DNA from: JAGVUD01 sp052033935 | Lineage (GTDB): Bacteria > Armatimonadota > UBA5829 > DSUL01 | Assembly: GCA_052033935.1 (NCBI GenBank) | Contig: JBPOJE010000007.1 | Location: forward strand, 1-64,000 | Direction: 5' to 3' | Length of the DNA stretch: 64,000 nt | In this document: positions 43,757-52,463 of the stretch, piece after piece | How positions within the stretch are numbered: position 1 is the first letter of the stretch | Layout of the letters: each line of letters begins with the position of its first letter | Notes under the pieces: model-generated | What the model was told of the DNA's origin: nothing | The model's input: the letters and a program-made list of their open reading frames with translations, nothing else | Database searches by the model: none | Program-made: the position numbers and the translations under genes

Positions 43757-44362
43757 ATGGACAGGACATCAAGGCTTTTCGACACACCTTCCGGGGTGCG
43801 TTCTGCCGCCGCTGTTGCGGCAGGAGCGCTCTTCATCGCTCTGACCTCGCAGTTGGGCGTGCCGCTCGGGTTCACTCCGGTTCCGGTTACACTGCAGGTT
43901 TTCGGCGTTCTGGCGGCGGGTCTGGCGCTGGGGCCGCGAAAGGGCGCGGCGTCAGCCGCCCTCTACCTCGCTCTTGCGGTTGCCGGAGCGCCGTTCTGGG
44001 CAGGGGGACAGGGCGGCGCTGCGTACTTCCTCGCCTCTTCCGGGCCGGTCGTGGCTCCCACCCTCGGGTATCTGCTGGCTTTCCCCCCGGCAGCGTTTGT
44101 GACGGGTTGGCTGTCACAGCGCGTGGGGTGCGGGCAGGCGTTCGGCGCTGTTGCCGCGGCTCTCGCGGGGGCGGCGGTTATTCATGCAGGAGGCATTGCC
44201 TGGATCTGGGCACAGTACACCGCTGTCGCTGGTGTTTGGGCCGGGCTTGGCCTATCGCTGGCGCAGGGATCGCTGCCGTTCGTTCTGGCCGATATCGCCA
44301 AAGCGATGGCAGCCGCGGCGCTATTCATCCCGTGCGGAAGGCGTTTTCCGGCGGGGCGGTGA
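43757..44362 (+). CDS. bioY: Biotin transporter BioY
   Basis: A 201-aa integral membrane S-component for biotin uptake, alone or with ECF energy modules. Six hydrophobic segments are visible. Family motifs include FTPVPVTLQVFGVLAAGLAL (about 36-55) and AALYLALAVAGAPFWAGGQGG. The ATG at 43757 has GGAGAG 5 nt upstream. No ecfA/ecfT genes are in the window. The 3' end overlaps a convergent small membrane protein gene by 42 bp. Confidence 0.93.
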   Translation: MDRTSRLFDTPSGVRSAAAVAAGALFIALTSQLGVPLGFTPVPVTLQVFGVLAAGLALGPRKGAASAALYLALAVAGAPFWAGGQGGAAYFLASSGPVVAPTLGYLLAFPPAAFVTGWLSQRVGCGQAFGAVAAALAGAAVIHAGGIAWIWAQYTAVAGVWAGLGLSLAQGSLPFVLADIAKAMAAAALFIPCGRRFPAGR

Positions 44363-44701
44363 CCTCCGCGCGCTGACCCTCGTGCCGAGCGGCTTGTGCA
44401 AGCCAGCGTGTTCCATCCAGAGGGCAGCGAGGCCGGCCGCAATCATCAGAAGTCCGATCAGCCCTGCTGCACGTCCGGACACCCATCGCGCTGCCGACGG
44501 GATAGCAGGGACGATAACAAGTTGCCAGGCAACGAACACCACTCCCAACGCGCAGAGCGTCACGGATGGCTGCACTGGCAGGCTGCGGGGGAGTGTGAAG
44601 GATAATGGGCGTCGTCTCCGGCTCCGTGCGGGAGAGCATGAACGCGCTCGCGCCGCGACCGTTTTTGACTTTCGCCTGACGGGTCGGCGTCTGACTGTCA
44701 T
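44321..44701 (-). CDS. Small membrane protein downstream of pcm
   Basis: A 126-aa product with a strongly basic N-terminal part and two transmembrane helices (VTLCALGVVFVAWQLVIVPA and AGLIGLLMIAAGLAALW). The ATG at 44701 overlaps the pcm stop as ATGA, which supports a real coupled gene even though the family is unknown. It runs 42 bp into the end of bioY on the other strand. Alternative: chance frame; the TM pattern argues against this. Confidence 0.5.
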   Translation of the reverse strand: MTVRRRPVRRKSKTVAARARSCSPARSRRRRPLSFTLPRSLPVQPSVTLCALGVVFVAWQLVIVPAIPSAARWVSGRAAGLIGLLMIAAGLAALWMEHAGLHKPLGTRVSARRSPPRRKTPSARDE

Positions 44702-45363
44702 TTCGGCTCGTTGGTGGACTGGGGCCACCCACCCTCTCCGACAAGCGGCACGAATACGCAGGCTCCCCGGCGCTCTTGCCGGATCTCGTCTCCCGCGCGG
44801 GTTAGCACAGTCAGAATCTGTTCAGAAAGAGACCCCACAGGCACGACCATGATGCCGCCATCGCGAAGCTGGGCTATGAGCCTCGCCGGTGGTGCGGGCG
44901 CGGCGCACGAGACAATGATGCGGCTATAAGGGGCTTCCGGCTCATACCCGCGCGATCCGTCTCCCTCGATCACCTTAACCCTGTCGTAGCCCAGGGCCGC
45001 AAGCCGCTCTGACGCCTCTATCGCCAGTTCAGAAATCCGTTCGATGGTAATCACCCTACCCGCCAACTCGGACAACAGAGCGGCCTTATACCCCGAACCG
45101 GCCCCAACCTCCAGCACGGTATCTTCCGGGCCTGCACGGAGCGCTTCGAGCATTAGTCCTATCATCAGGGGCTGCGATATCGTCTGGCAGCGGCCTATGG
45201 CCAGAGCCCGGTTTTCGTAAGCGCGCGAGGTATCCTCTGGGAGCACAAACGCCTGCCGCGGAACCGCTCGAAGGGCAGCGATAATGCGCGGATCGGTTAC
45301 GCCCCGGGGAAGAAGCTCTGTGCGAATGAGATTCTCAACGGCGGAATCAGCCTGTGCTGTCAT
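44698..45363 (-). CDS. pcm: Protein-L-isoaspartate O-methyltransferase
   Basis: A 221-aa SAM-dependent repair enzyme that methylates isoaspartyl residues in damaged proteins. The PCMT signatures are GRCQTISQPLMIGLMLEAL (about 58-76), VLEVGAGSGYKAALLSELA (SAM motif I) and YSRIIVSCAAP. I start at ATG 45363 rather than upstream, because family similarity begins there. It lies 11 bp after the pseudouridine synthase gene and ends in an ATGA overlap with the small membrane protein. Confidence 0.92.
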   Translation of the reverse strand: MTAQADSAVENLIRTELLPRGVTDPRIIAALRAVPRQAFVLPEDTSRAYENRALAIGRCQTISQPLMIGLMLEALRAGPEDTVLEVGAGSGYKAALLSELAGRVITIERISELAIEASERLAALGYDRVKVIEGDGSRGYEPEAPYSRIIVSCAAPAPPARLIAQLRDGGIMVVPVGSLSEQILTVLTRAGDEIRQERRGACVFVPLVGEGGWPQSTNEPK

Positions 45364-45374
45364 GGTGTCACGCC

Positions 45375-46370
45375 TCACATGTGCCTCTCGCAGGCCCACT
45401 GGCGCAGGAACTCGACGACATCCTGCATCTCCCGCGGTGGTTCGCATTCAAACGACATTGCCTCCCCGGTGACGGGGTGCCGGAACCTGAGCGACCATGC
45501 GTGAAGCGCCTGCCCCTGCAGACGTTCGAGCAGGGCGGCGAGCTCAGTCTGGCCCTGCCGGGGGAATCCCCTGCGAACAAGGGCGCGCTCACCGTAAACG
45601 GTGTCCCCCATGAGTGGATGGCCCGCGTAGGCGCAGTGAACCCGAATCTGGTGCGTGCGGCCCGTCTTCAGCTTCGCCTCGATCAATGCCGCCTCCGCGA
45701 AGCGCTCGTGGACAGTCAGCTCCGTGATCGCCTGCCGCTTGGTATGCGTGCTTGCTTCCGGCAGCACCGCCATGCGCTCAGGGCACCTGGGGTCGCGCCC
45801 GATGTGCGCATCAACGACTGCCTCGTTGAATGCAGGATTGCCCCACGCCAGGGCCAGGTACCAGCGCTCGACTTCGCGGCTGGCAATCATCTGCCCGAGA
45901 GCAGTCATTGTGGCGGCGTCGAGCGCGACAATCATCAGCCCGGAGGTGTCCTTGTCCAGACGGTGAACAATGCCCGGACGCTCGGGAGACGACCCACCGG
46001 GCAGCGTCCCGAATCTGGCAGCGAGCGCGTTCACCAGTGTGCCTGAGCGGCGTCCGGCGCCGGGATGCACGGCGAGTCCGCGGGGCTTGTTGATCACCGC
46101 CAAGCAGGCGTCGTGGTGAAGGACTGTGAAGGGGATATCCTCGGCCTCAATGCTCCACGTGGACTCGCTGGCAATGTCGCCCGTGATGCGGTCATTCGTG
46201 TGCAGAAGGGTGCGAGGGGCCGCTTCGTTTCCGTTCAGCCGCACATGTCCTGCCGCGATAGCTTTCTGCACGCGCGCGCGAGAGACATCTGAAAGAACGC
46301 TCGCTAGGAACACGTCCAGCCTCGTGTTCGCGGCTTCCTCGCCCACGGTTATGTCAAACGGTCCCGGCAT
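45375..46370 (-). CDS. RluA/RluD-family pseudouridine synthase
   Basis: A 331-aa large rRNA-type pseudouridine synthase. An S4 RNA-binding domain is at the N-terminus (ANTRLDVFLASVLSDVSRAR). The catalytic motif is GIVHRLDKDTSGLMIVALD (Asp near residue 140), with the later motif KTGRTHQIRVHCAYAGHPLMG. This fits RluD-type enzymes that modify 23S rRNA, but the exact uridine is not certain. It overlaps lgt by 17 bp and precedes pcm by 11 bp in the ileS-to-pcm operon. Confidence 0.9.
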   Translation of the reverse strand: MPGPFDITVGEEAANTRLDVFLASVLSDVSRARVQKAIAAGHVRLNGNEAAPRTLLHTNDRITGDIASESTWSIEAEDIPFTVLHHDACLAVINKPRGLAVHPGAGRRSGTLVNALAARFGTLPGGSSPERPGIVHRLDKDTSGLMIVALDAATMTALGQMIASREVERWYLALAWGNPAFNEAVVDAHIGRDPRCPERMAVLPEASTHTKRQAITELTVHERFAEAALIEAKLKTGRTHQIRVHCAYAGHPLMGDTVYGERALVRRGFPRQGQTELAALLERLQGQALHAWSLRFRHPVTGEAMSFECEPPREMQDVVEFLRQWACERHM

Positions 46371-47130
46371 GCCTAGCCTCCTGCCGATACGACAACGCTA
46401 TCACAATGCCCCCGGCGATGACCAGCAGCGCGCTCACCGCCTGTGCCTGCGTGAACCCGTTCCAGATAACCTCGGCCGTGACTCCCTGCCGAAAGATCTC
46501 CATGATGAATCTCTCGACGCCCGACAGCAGAAGCCAGGCACCGAACAAACTTCCGGGCGCGAGCCGGAGCTTCTCGATCCTGATGAGAACGAGAAAGATG
46601 AGGAGGTTTGCGGCGGAGGAGTAGAGTTGGACAGGATGGGAAGGCACAGTTATGTCCGGCCCTCCGTCTGTGCGGAAGCGCATCGCCCATGGCATGTCCG
46701 ACGGATGCCCGTAGCAGCATCCGTTCAGGAAGCACCCGATGCGGGCAATCGCGTAGCCGAGCGCCAGCGATGGCGCGGCAAGGTCAGCGAAAAGTCCCGG
46801 ACGCGTCTTCGTGCGAAGCGTGTAGAGGTAGCCTGCCAGTATCCCCGCAGCCAGACCGCCGTGGTACGTCAGGCCGCCGTCCCAAAGCGCCACGATGGCC
46901 AGCGGGTCGGCTGCGAAGTCCGCATGGTTGAGAGCTACGTAGGTAAGCCGTGCCCCAATCAGTCCGCACAGCACGAGCAGTATGCCCGCGTCCTGCACCT
47001 GCAGCGAAGTCAGCCCCGCGCGGCCGCTATTGATGGATGCCCGCCATATCGCGGCCGCGCAGCCGATTGCCAGCAGTACACCGTAGCTGTGGAGGCGTAG
47101 TGGCCCCCACTCAAAGAGAATCGGGTGCAT
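46354..47130 (-). CDS. lgt: Prolipoprotein diacylglyceryl transferase
   Basis: A 258-aa membrane enzyme that adds diacylglycerol to the lipobox Cys of prolipoproteins. Motifs include DGGLTYHGGLAAGIL and IGARLTY, and the catalytic region IARIGCFLNGCCYGHPSDMP. ATG 47130 has GGAGACCC just before it and gives the usual N-terminus MHPILFEW. It overlaps lspA by 20 bp, so the first two steps of lipoprotein maturation (lgt and lspA) are made together. Confidence 0.93.
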   Translation of the reverse strand: MHPILFEWGPLRLHSYGVLLAIGCAAAIWRASINSGRAGLTSLQVQDAGILLVLCGLIGARLTYVALNHADFAADPLAIVALWDGGLTYHGGLAAGILAGYLYTLRTKTRPGLFADLAAPSLALGYAIARIGCFLNGCCYGHPSDMPWAMRFRTDGGPDITVPSHPVQLYSSAANLLIFLVLIRIEKLRLAPGSLFGAWLLLSGVERFIMEIFRQGVTAEVIWNGFTQAQAVSALLVIAGGIVIALSYRQEARHAGTV

Positions 47131-47593
47131 GGGTCTCCGGCTCACCTTTCATCCGGTTTCGTATGACGCCGAAATACAGGATGCCCACGGTGCCTACAGT
47201 GATTGCGCAGTCCGCAAGGTTGAAGATCGGCCAGTTGGGGATGCGGATGAAGTCCACGACCGCGCCCCCTCGAAAGAGACGGTCTATCAGATTGCCGCCT
47301 GCGCCGCCCAGAATGAGCGACAGCGACAGTAGTAGACCCGGGTCGTCTTCGTGCCGGGCGATCTTGTAGCCTGCATAGATCAGCACGATTGACATGACGC
47401 CCAGAAGCGGGCCCAGAGACTGGAACAGCCCGAAAGCCGCCCCGGTGTTTCTGATAACGTGGAACCAGAGAAGGTTCGGGATGATAGTGACCTCTCGGCC
47501 GTCGAGACCGAGCAGGCGAAGCACCGCCGCCTTTGTGCACTGGTCGGCCACGGCAACACCAATCGAGATCAGAGTGAGCGATGGACGACTCAG
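47111..47593 (-). CDS. lspA: Lipoprotein signal peptidase II
   Basis: A 160-aa aspartyl membrane protease that removes prolipoprotein signal peptides. The two catalytic Asp are in VVDFIRIP and FNLADCAITVG, and NTGAAFGLF is diagnostic. Starting at the in-frame GTG 47551 would delete most of TM1. Extending to CTG 47593 restores SLTLISIGVAVADQCTK and the family length. That CTG follows GGAGGA by 6 nt and overlaps the ileS stop as CTGA. I therefore prefer a CTG start, which is rare but well placed. Confidence 0.88.
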   Translation of the reverse strand: MSRPSLTLISIGVAVADQCTKAAVLRLLGLDGREVTIIPNLLWFHVIRNTGAAFGLFQSLGPLLGVMSIVLIYAGYKIARHEDDPGLLLSLSLILGGAGGNLIDRLFRGGAVVDFIRIPNWPIFNLADCAITVGTVGILYFGVIRNRMKGEPETHAPDSL

Positions 47594-50376
47594 ATTCCGT
47601 CCTCCATAGTCTGGCGCTTCAAATCAGCAACGACGCGAGCACATCGTGCGCACAGTGTGGGGTGCTCCGGGCTTGAGCCAACATCCTCCCGTATCAGCCA
47701 ACACCGTTCACATTTTACCCCCGGCGCGGGGGCAATGGTTATCTCGAGCGCGCCGTCTGGTGCCGGAACGACCTCTACGCTTGAGACAATGAAATAGGAT
47801 GGCAGGACCGAGAGATTCTCCCGAAGGAAATCGAAATCGCCCTCCGGCGCCGCGAGTGTCACCGCCGCTTCCACGGGTTTGCCGATGGTCCCCGCCTGCC
47901 GCTCGTCTTCGATGCGCCGGTACACCTGCTCGCGGATGGCTCCCAGCCGCTGGAACTTCTCGTCAAGCGCTGAATCGCGCATGCGCTCGTCCGCCTCAGG
48001 GAATGCCGCAAGGTGGACGCTGCTGGCTGTCTCCGCCATGCCTGCCGCCTGCCAGACTTCCTCGCACGTGTGGGGCAGAATCGGGGCCAGGATACGCACA
48101 AGCGCGTCCAGCAGACGGAACATGGCAGCCTGCGCCGAACGCCTCGCCGGTGATTCCACTACCTCGGCATACAGCCGGTCCTTGACTACGTCCAGATAAA
48201 GAGAACTCAGGTTTATCGCGCAGAAGTTGTGGACCTCGTGAACGACCCGATGGAACTCGAACGACCCGTACGCGTCGCGGCTTGCGGCAATGACGTTCTG
48301 AAGGCGGTGCAGGATCCAGCGATCTAGATCGGCCATGTCGGCAACGGGCGGCTCGGATGCCGGGTCGTAGCCGGACAGGTTCGCCAGCAGGAACCGGAAT
48401 GTGTTACGGATTCTGCGGTACGAGTCGGTAGCCCGCTGAAGCACCTCATCCCCCAGCCTTGCATCCGACATAACATTGAACGATGCCGCCGCCAGGCGCA
48501 TGACGTCCGCGCCGTATTCGTTGATGACATCTATCGTGTTGATCACGTTGCCGACCGTCTTGTGCATGGCGCGCCCTTCGGCGTCCACCATGAAGCCGTT
48601 TGCGACAACCTTGCGAAACGGCGCCGCGCCTTTGGTTGCGACGCCTATCATCAGCGACTTGTTGAACCAACCACGATACTGATCGTACCCCTCAAGATAC
48701 ACGTCGGCCGGATAGGAGAGTTCGGGCCACTCCTTGCCCTCGAGCACTCCCCTGCAGGTGGAGCCGCTGTCGAACCAGACATCGAGGACATCGGATTCCT
48801 TGTCAAAGCGCGCGGAACCGCACTTTGCGCATTTCGTCCCTGGTGGGAGCAGTTCTTCGGCGGGGAGCTCGAACCAGGCGTCGGAGTTGCGGGCTTCCAC
48901 TATCGAGGCGACGTGCTCGATCACAGAGCGCTCCAAGAGATCGGCCTCGCAGTTCTTGCAGAAGAAGACCGGGATGCCGACGCCCCACGCCCTCTGGCGC
49001 GAAACACACCAGTCCGGCGCGCCTGTAACCATCGCGGTGATGCGGTTGATTCCGTCCTCCGGCAGCCACTGCACCTTGCGGATCTCTTCGAGCGTCTTCT
49101 CTCTGTGGCCATTGTGATCGAGCCCCATAAACCACTGAACAGTGGCGCGGAAGATGACCGGGCTGTGGCAACGCCAGCAGTGAGGATAGCTGTGCGAAAT
49201 GCGCCCGCTGGCGAACAGCGCCCCCTCGTCCTTCAACGCGTCTTCGACAGCCTGATTCCCGTCCCAGATAGACATCCCTTCGAATGGCCCGGCTTCCGCC
49301 GTGAAGCGGCCGCGTTCGTCCACCGGACACAACACCTCCAGCCCGTTGTCTCGGCCGGTCTCGAAGTCCTCGCGGCCGTGTCCCGGGGCCGTGTGAACGA
49401 CGCCCGTGCCTTCGTCGAGGGTCACATAGTCGGCGAAAACCACGGGCGAAGGACGGTCGAACAAGGGGTGCCGAAACACGAGCCCCTCCAGCGCACTGCC
49501 CTTCAGCTTCGCCAGCGCTGTGATATCGGATCCCGTTCGTTCGCGAACCTGCTCCAAAAGGCCCTCGGCCAGGATCGTGACCTTGCCGCCCACCCTAGCA
49601 AGAACATAGTCATAGTCCGGGTGCACAGCCACGGCGAGGTTGGCGGGTATTGTCCACGGAGTGGTCGTCCAGATCATGACCCCGGGTTCGCCGTCGTGGC
49701 CTTCGAATATGCCTGTGGGGTCGCTCTGAAGCGGGAAGAAAACGTAGATGGACGAGGATTCGTGATCATCATACGAAATCTCAGCGTCGGCGAGGGCTGT
49801 CTCGCAGGTGGGGCACCAGTGTATCGGGCGAAGCCCCCTGTAGATGAATCCCTTCTCGGTCAGCTCGCCGAACACCCTGATGATAGCGGCCTCGAGGTGC
49901 GGGTCCATGGTGAGATACGGGTGGTCCCAGTCACCTCGGATGCCGAGCCGCATGTACTCCTGCATCTGGATGTTGACCCAGTTCGTGGCGTACTCGCGGC
50001 AGCGCTTGCGCACCGCCAGACGCTCCACGGGCAGCTTCTTCTCACGGAACTCGCGGACAACATTGTTCTCTATGGGCATCCCGTGGTTGTCCCAGCCCGG
50101 GATGTAAGGGGCGCGGTAGCCGCACATCGTCTTGAAGCGGGTGATGAAGTCCTTGGGTAGCTTGTTGAGCATCGCGTTGCCCACGTGGATATGCCCGTTC
50201 GAATAGGGCGGCCCGTCGTGAAGCAGGAAACCTCCGACCGGAGCTTCTCGCGCAATGGACTGCTCGTAAACACGAAGCTCTCTCCAGAGTGCCTGAATGG
50301 CAGGCTCTCTCTCGCGGAGGTTGGCTTTCATTGGGAAGTCGGTCTTGGGAAGGTTTAGTGTTTTCGAGTAATCCAT
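47590..50376 (-). CDS. ileS: Isoleucyl-tRNA synthetase
   Basis: A 928-aa class Ia synthetase. The HIGH-type motif is GHIHVGNAMLNKLPKD (near residue 57), the editing (CP1) domain includes TTPWTIPANLAVAVHPDY, and the C-terminal zinc finger is CERCW ... CARC (about 892-915). The KMSKS loop, normally GRKMSKSLGN, reads GRAMHKTVGN near residue 604. The first Lys and both Ser of KMSKS are changed, with the second Lys kept. It heads the operon with lspA, lgt, rluD-like and pcm, with a promoter 26 bp upstream. Confidence 0.95.
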   Translation of the reverse strand: MDYSKTLNLPKTDFPMKANLREREPAIQALWRELRVYEQSIAREAPVGGFLLHDGPPYSNGHIHVGNAMLNKLPKDFITRFKTMCGYRAPYIPGWDNHGMPIENNVVREFREKKLPVERLAVRKRCREYATNWVNIQMQEYMRLGIRGDWDHPYLTMDPHLEAAIIRVFGELTEKGFIYRGLRPIHWCPTCETALADAEISYDDHESSSIYVFFPLQSDPTGIFEGHDGEPGVMIWTTTPWTIPANLAVAVHPDYDYVLARVGGKVTILAEGLLEQVRERTGSDITALAKLKGSALEGLVFRHPLFDRPSPVVFADYVTLDEGTGVVHTAPGHGREDFETGRDNGLEVLCPVDERGRFTAEAGPFEGMSIWDGNQAVEDALKDEGALFASGRISHSYPHCWRCHSPVIFRATVQWFMGLDHNGHREKTLEEIRKVQWLPEDGINRITAMVTGAPDWCVSRQRAWGVGIPVFFCKNCEADLLERSVIEHVASIVEARNSDAWFELPAEELLPPGTKCAKCGSARFDKESDVLDVWFDSGSTCRGVLEGKEWPELSYPADVYLEGYDQYRGWFNKSLMIGVATKGAAPFRKVVANGFMVDAEGRAMHKTVGNVINTIDVINEYGADVMRLAAASFNVMSDARLGDEVLQRATDSYRRIRNTFRFLLANLSGYDPASEPPVADMADLDRWILHRLQNVIAASRDAYGSFEFHRVVHEVHNFCAINLSSLYLDVVKDRLYAEVVESPARRSAQAAMFRLLDALVRILAPILPHTCEEVWQAAGMAETASSVHLAAFPEADERMRDSALDEKFQRLGAIREQVYRRIEDERQAGTIGKPVEAAVTLAAPEGDFDFLRENLSVLPSYFIVSSVEVVPAPDGALEITIAPAPGVKCERCWLIREDVGSSPEHPTLCARCARVVADLKRQTMEDGI

Positions 50377-50401
50377 GAATCTCCGATTGGTTGAGCGGCG
50401 C

Positions 50402-50431
50402 GCTATATCAGTCGCGCCTGTTTGATGTCAA
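50402..50431 (-). promoter_or_regulatory. Promoter of the ileS operon
   Basis: Minus-strand TTGACA (50426-50431) and TATAGC (50402-50407) are 18 bp apart, 26 bp upstream of the ileS ATG. No T-box leader can fit in that space. Confidence 0.7.
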
Positions 50432-50446
50432 ACGGCTGGCGGGGCA

Positions 50447-51316
50447 TCAGGCCTGCTGGTTCACCTGCCGGTAGCTCTTCACAAAGTCGCCCAGCGCCTC
50501 ACGCCACGGGCGCATTTCCGGGAAGCCGCCCAGCTTGAGCGCTCTACGCTCCAGAACCGAGTACGCCGGGCGCTTCGTGGGCGTCGGCCACTCGTCCGAG
50601 GTGATGCGGCTGATCTGCGCATCAGCGATGCCGTACTCCTCTATCGTAGCGGCCGCGAAGTCAAACCACGAGCACTCCCCGCTGTTCGTGACGTGGTAGG
50701 CCCCGTAGAGCGGCTTCCGGATGATACGGCTGATCGCCTCGGCGAGGTCAACGGTGTATGTCGGCGAGCCGACCTGGTCGCCCACAACGCGCAGCGGCTT
50801 GCCGTCGCCCGCCATCCGGATCATCGTGCCCGGGAACGATTTTCCCCTCGCGCCGTACAGCCATGCCGTGCGAACGACGTAGCTCTTTCGAACGAGCGAG
50901 CGCGCATAGCATTCGCCCGCGAATTTCGTGCGCCCGTAGATGCTGATGGGGTTCGGAGTGTCGAACTCGTCATAGGGCGCGCCCTTTTCGCCGTCGAACA
51001 CAAAGTCCGTGCTTATGTAGAGCAGGGCGCAGTCTTGCTCGGCGCAGGCCGCCGCCAGGTTCCATGTGCCCGCTGCGTTCACCCGCCATGCGGTTTCCGG
51101 ATCGGTCTGGCAGCCGTCCACATTCGTGTAGGCTGCAAGGTGGAGCACGATATCGGGTTTGTACCGGCGGATGCAGTCCTGCGCCGCAGGCAGGTCCGTG
51201 ATGTCCAGCGGCAGACAATCCCCCGTGATATCCACCGGCAGCACTTCATCTTCTGATAGGACCGGCACAAGATCAAGCCCCAGCATCCCCGCGGCTCCCG
51301 TAACAATAATCTTCAA
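50447..51316 (-). CDS. rfbD: dTDP-4-dehydrorhamnose reductase
   Basis: A 289-aa extended SDR for the last step of dTDP-L-rhamnose synthesis. The NAD motif is TGAAGMLG (near residue 6), followed by DITDLPAAQDCI. YDEFDTPNPISIYGRTKFAGE carries the catalytic Tyr and Lys. The start is TTG 51316 with GGGAG 8 nt upstream. No other rml genes are in the window, so they lie elsewhere. It is a single-gene unit with its own promoter. Confidence 0.92.
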   Translation of the reverse strand: MKIIVTGAAGMLGLDLVPVLSEDEVLPVDITGDCLPLDITDLPAAQDCIRRYKPDIVLHLAAYTNVDGCQTDPETAWRVNAAGTWNLAAACAEQDCALLYISTDFVFDGEKGAPYDEFDTPNPISIYGRTKFAGECYARSLVRKSYVVRTAWLYGARGKSFPGTMIRMAGDGKPLRVVGDQVGSPTYTVDLAEAISRIIRKPLYGAYHVTNSGECSWFDFAAATIEEYGIADAQISRITSDEWPTPTKRPAYSVLERRALKLGGFPEMRPWREALGDFVKSYRQVNQQA

Positions 51317-51375
51317 CCGTCAAACTCCCAGCCGCCAGAGCCGCCCGCCGCCTCCGGCCCGTACATTAAAGCAAC

Positions 51376-51405
51376 ATTATAGCGCAGAGGCGGGCGGACA
51401 GTCAG
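51376..51405 (-). promoter_or_regulatory. Promoter of rfbD
   Basis: Minus-strand CTGACT (51400-51405) and a perfect TATAAT (51376-51381) are 18 bp apart, 60 bp upstream of the rfbD TTG. Confidence 0.62.
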
Positions 51406-51431
51406 CATGAAGCCCTGCTTGGCCTCGCTCG

Positions 51432-52463
51432 TCAACGCTGGACGCGGCCCGACCCGCTACCGCCCATCAGCGCCTGGACCTCGGCGACCGATACTCTGTT
51501 GAAGTCGCCGGGGATCGAATGTTTCAGGCAGCTTGCCGCGGCTGCGAACTCGAGCGCCTCCTGCGCGGTCTCATACGACATAAGCCCGAAAATGAGACCG
51601 GCCGCGAAGGCATCGCCGCCGCCAACGCGGTCAACGATATCGGTGATGTCGTACTGCCGACTGAGATGGAAGCCCTGCGCATCCCTGAGGCAGGCGGACC
51701 AGCCGTTCCGGTCGGCGCTCTTGCTCTGGCGCAGCGTTACGGCAATGGCGCGAAGCTGGGGAAACTCTTCGAGCACCTTCGCCGACAGCGCCTCGTACTT
51801 TTCCACAGCCAGGCCGCCTGATTGGACATCCACGTCAACGAAGATGCTGAGCGACTTCTGGCAGTCCTCCTCGTTGGCGATGCCGATGTCAACGTAGCGC
51901 ACCAGTTCGCGCATCACCTCCGGCGCGGACTTGCCGTACTTCCAGAGCTTACCTCTGTAGTTGAAATCGCACGACACAGTAAGCCCCCGGTCTCGTGCGC
52001 TCTTCACCGCGTCCAGAGACAACTCGGCTGCCCCGGCGCTAATGGCGGGGGTGATGCCCGTAATGTGAAACCAGTTCACCCCCTCGAATGTGCGGCCCCA
52101 GTCCATGTCGCCGGGCTTTGCCTGCGCAATGGACGATCCGGCACGGTCGTACACCACGACCGAAGGGCGCTGGTTGGCCCCCATTTCGAGGTAGTAGATG
52201 CCCATTCTGCCCGGGCCGCGCACAATGCGCGATGTGTCCACCCCGAACCTGCGCAAATCGGCGATACAGGCGTCGGCCACGGCATTCGCTGGCAGTACCG
52301 AAGCGAATGCCGCGTCCAGCCCGAAGTTCGCCAGGGACACCGCGACGTTTGACTCGCCGCCTCCGAATGTGGCCTCAAACATGGGCGATTGAAACAGCCT
52401 CTCGAAGCCCGGAGACTTCAGCCGCAGCATTATCTCGCCAAATGTGACAACTCGTTTGTTCAT
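51432..52463 (-). CDS. kdgK: PfkB-family sugar kinase, probably 2-keto-3-deoxygluconate kinase
   Basis: A 343-aa ribokinase-fold kinase. The N-terminus FGEIMLRLKSPGFERLFQSP and GGGESNVAVSLANFGLDAAF are KdgK-like. The catalytic anion-hole motif is DRVGGGDAFAAGLIFG near the C-terminus. KDG kinase phosphorylates 2-keto-3-deoxygluconate in uronate or Entner-Doudoroff breakdown. The ATG overlaps the stop of the membrane protein gene upstream by 4 bp. No kdgA aldolase is nearby, so the KDG specificity is by similarity only. Confidence 0.85.
   Translation of the reverse strand: MNKRVVTFGEIMLRLKSPGFERLFQSPMFEATFGGGESNVAVSLANFGLDAAFASVLPANAVADACIADLRRFGVDTSRIVRGPGRMGIYYLEMGANQRPSVVVYDRAGSSIAQAKPGDMDWGRTFEGVNWFHITGITPAISAGAAELSLDAVKSARDRGLTVSCDFNYRGKLWKYGKSAPEVMRELVRYVDIGIANEEDCQKSLSIFVDVDVQSGGLAVEKYEALSAKVLEEFPQLRAIAVTLRQSKSADRNGWSACLRDAQGFHLSRQYDITDIVDRVGGGDAFAAGLIFGLMSYETAQEALEFAAAASCLKHSIPGDFNRVSVAEVQALMGGSGSGRVQR

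Noticed and set aside
48562..50160. 532-codon open frame on the plus strand
   Set aside because: It is antisense to ileS, which has all synthetase motifs; no domain is recognisable in the antisense product.
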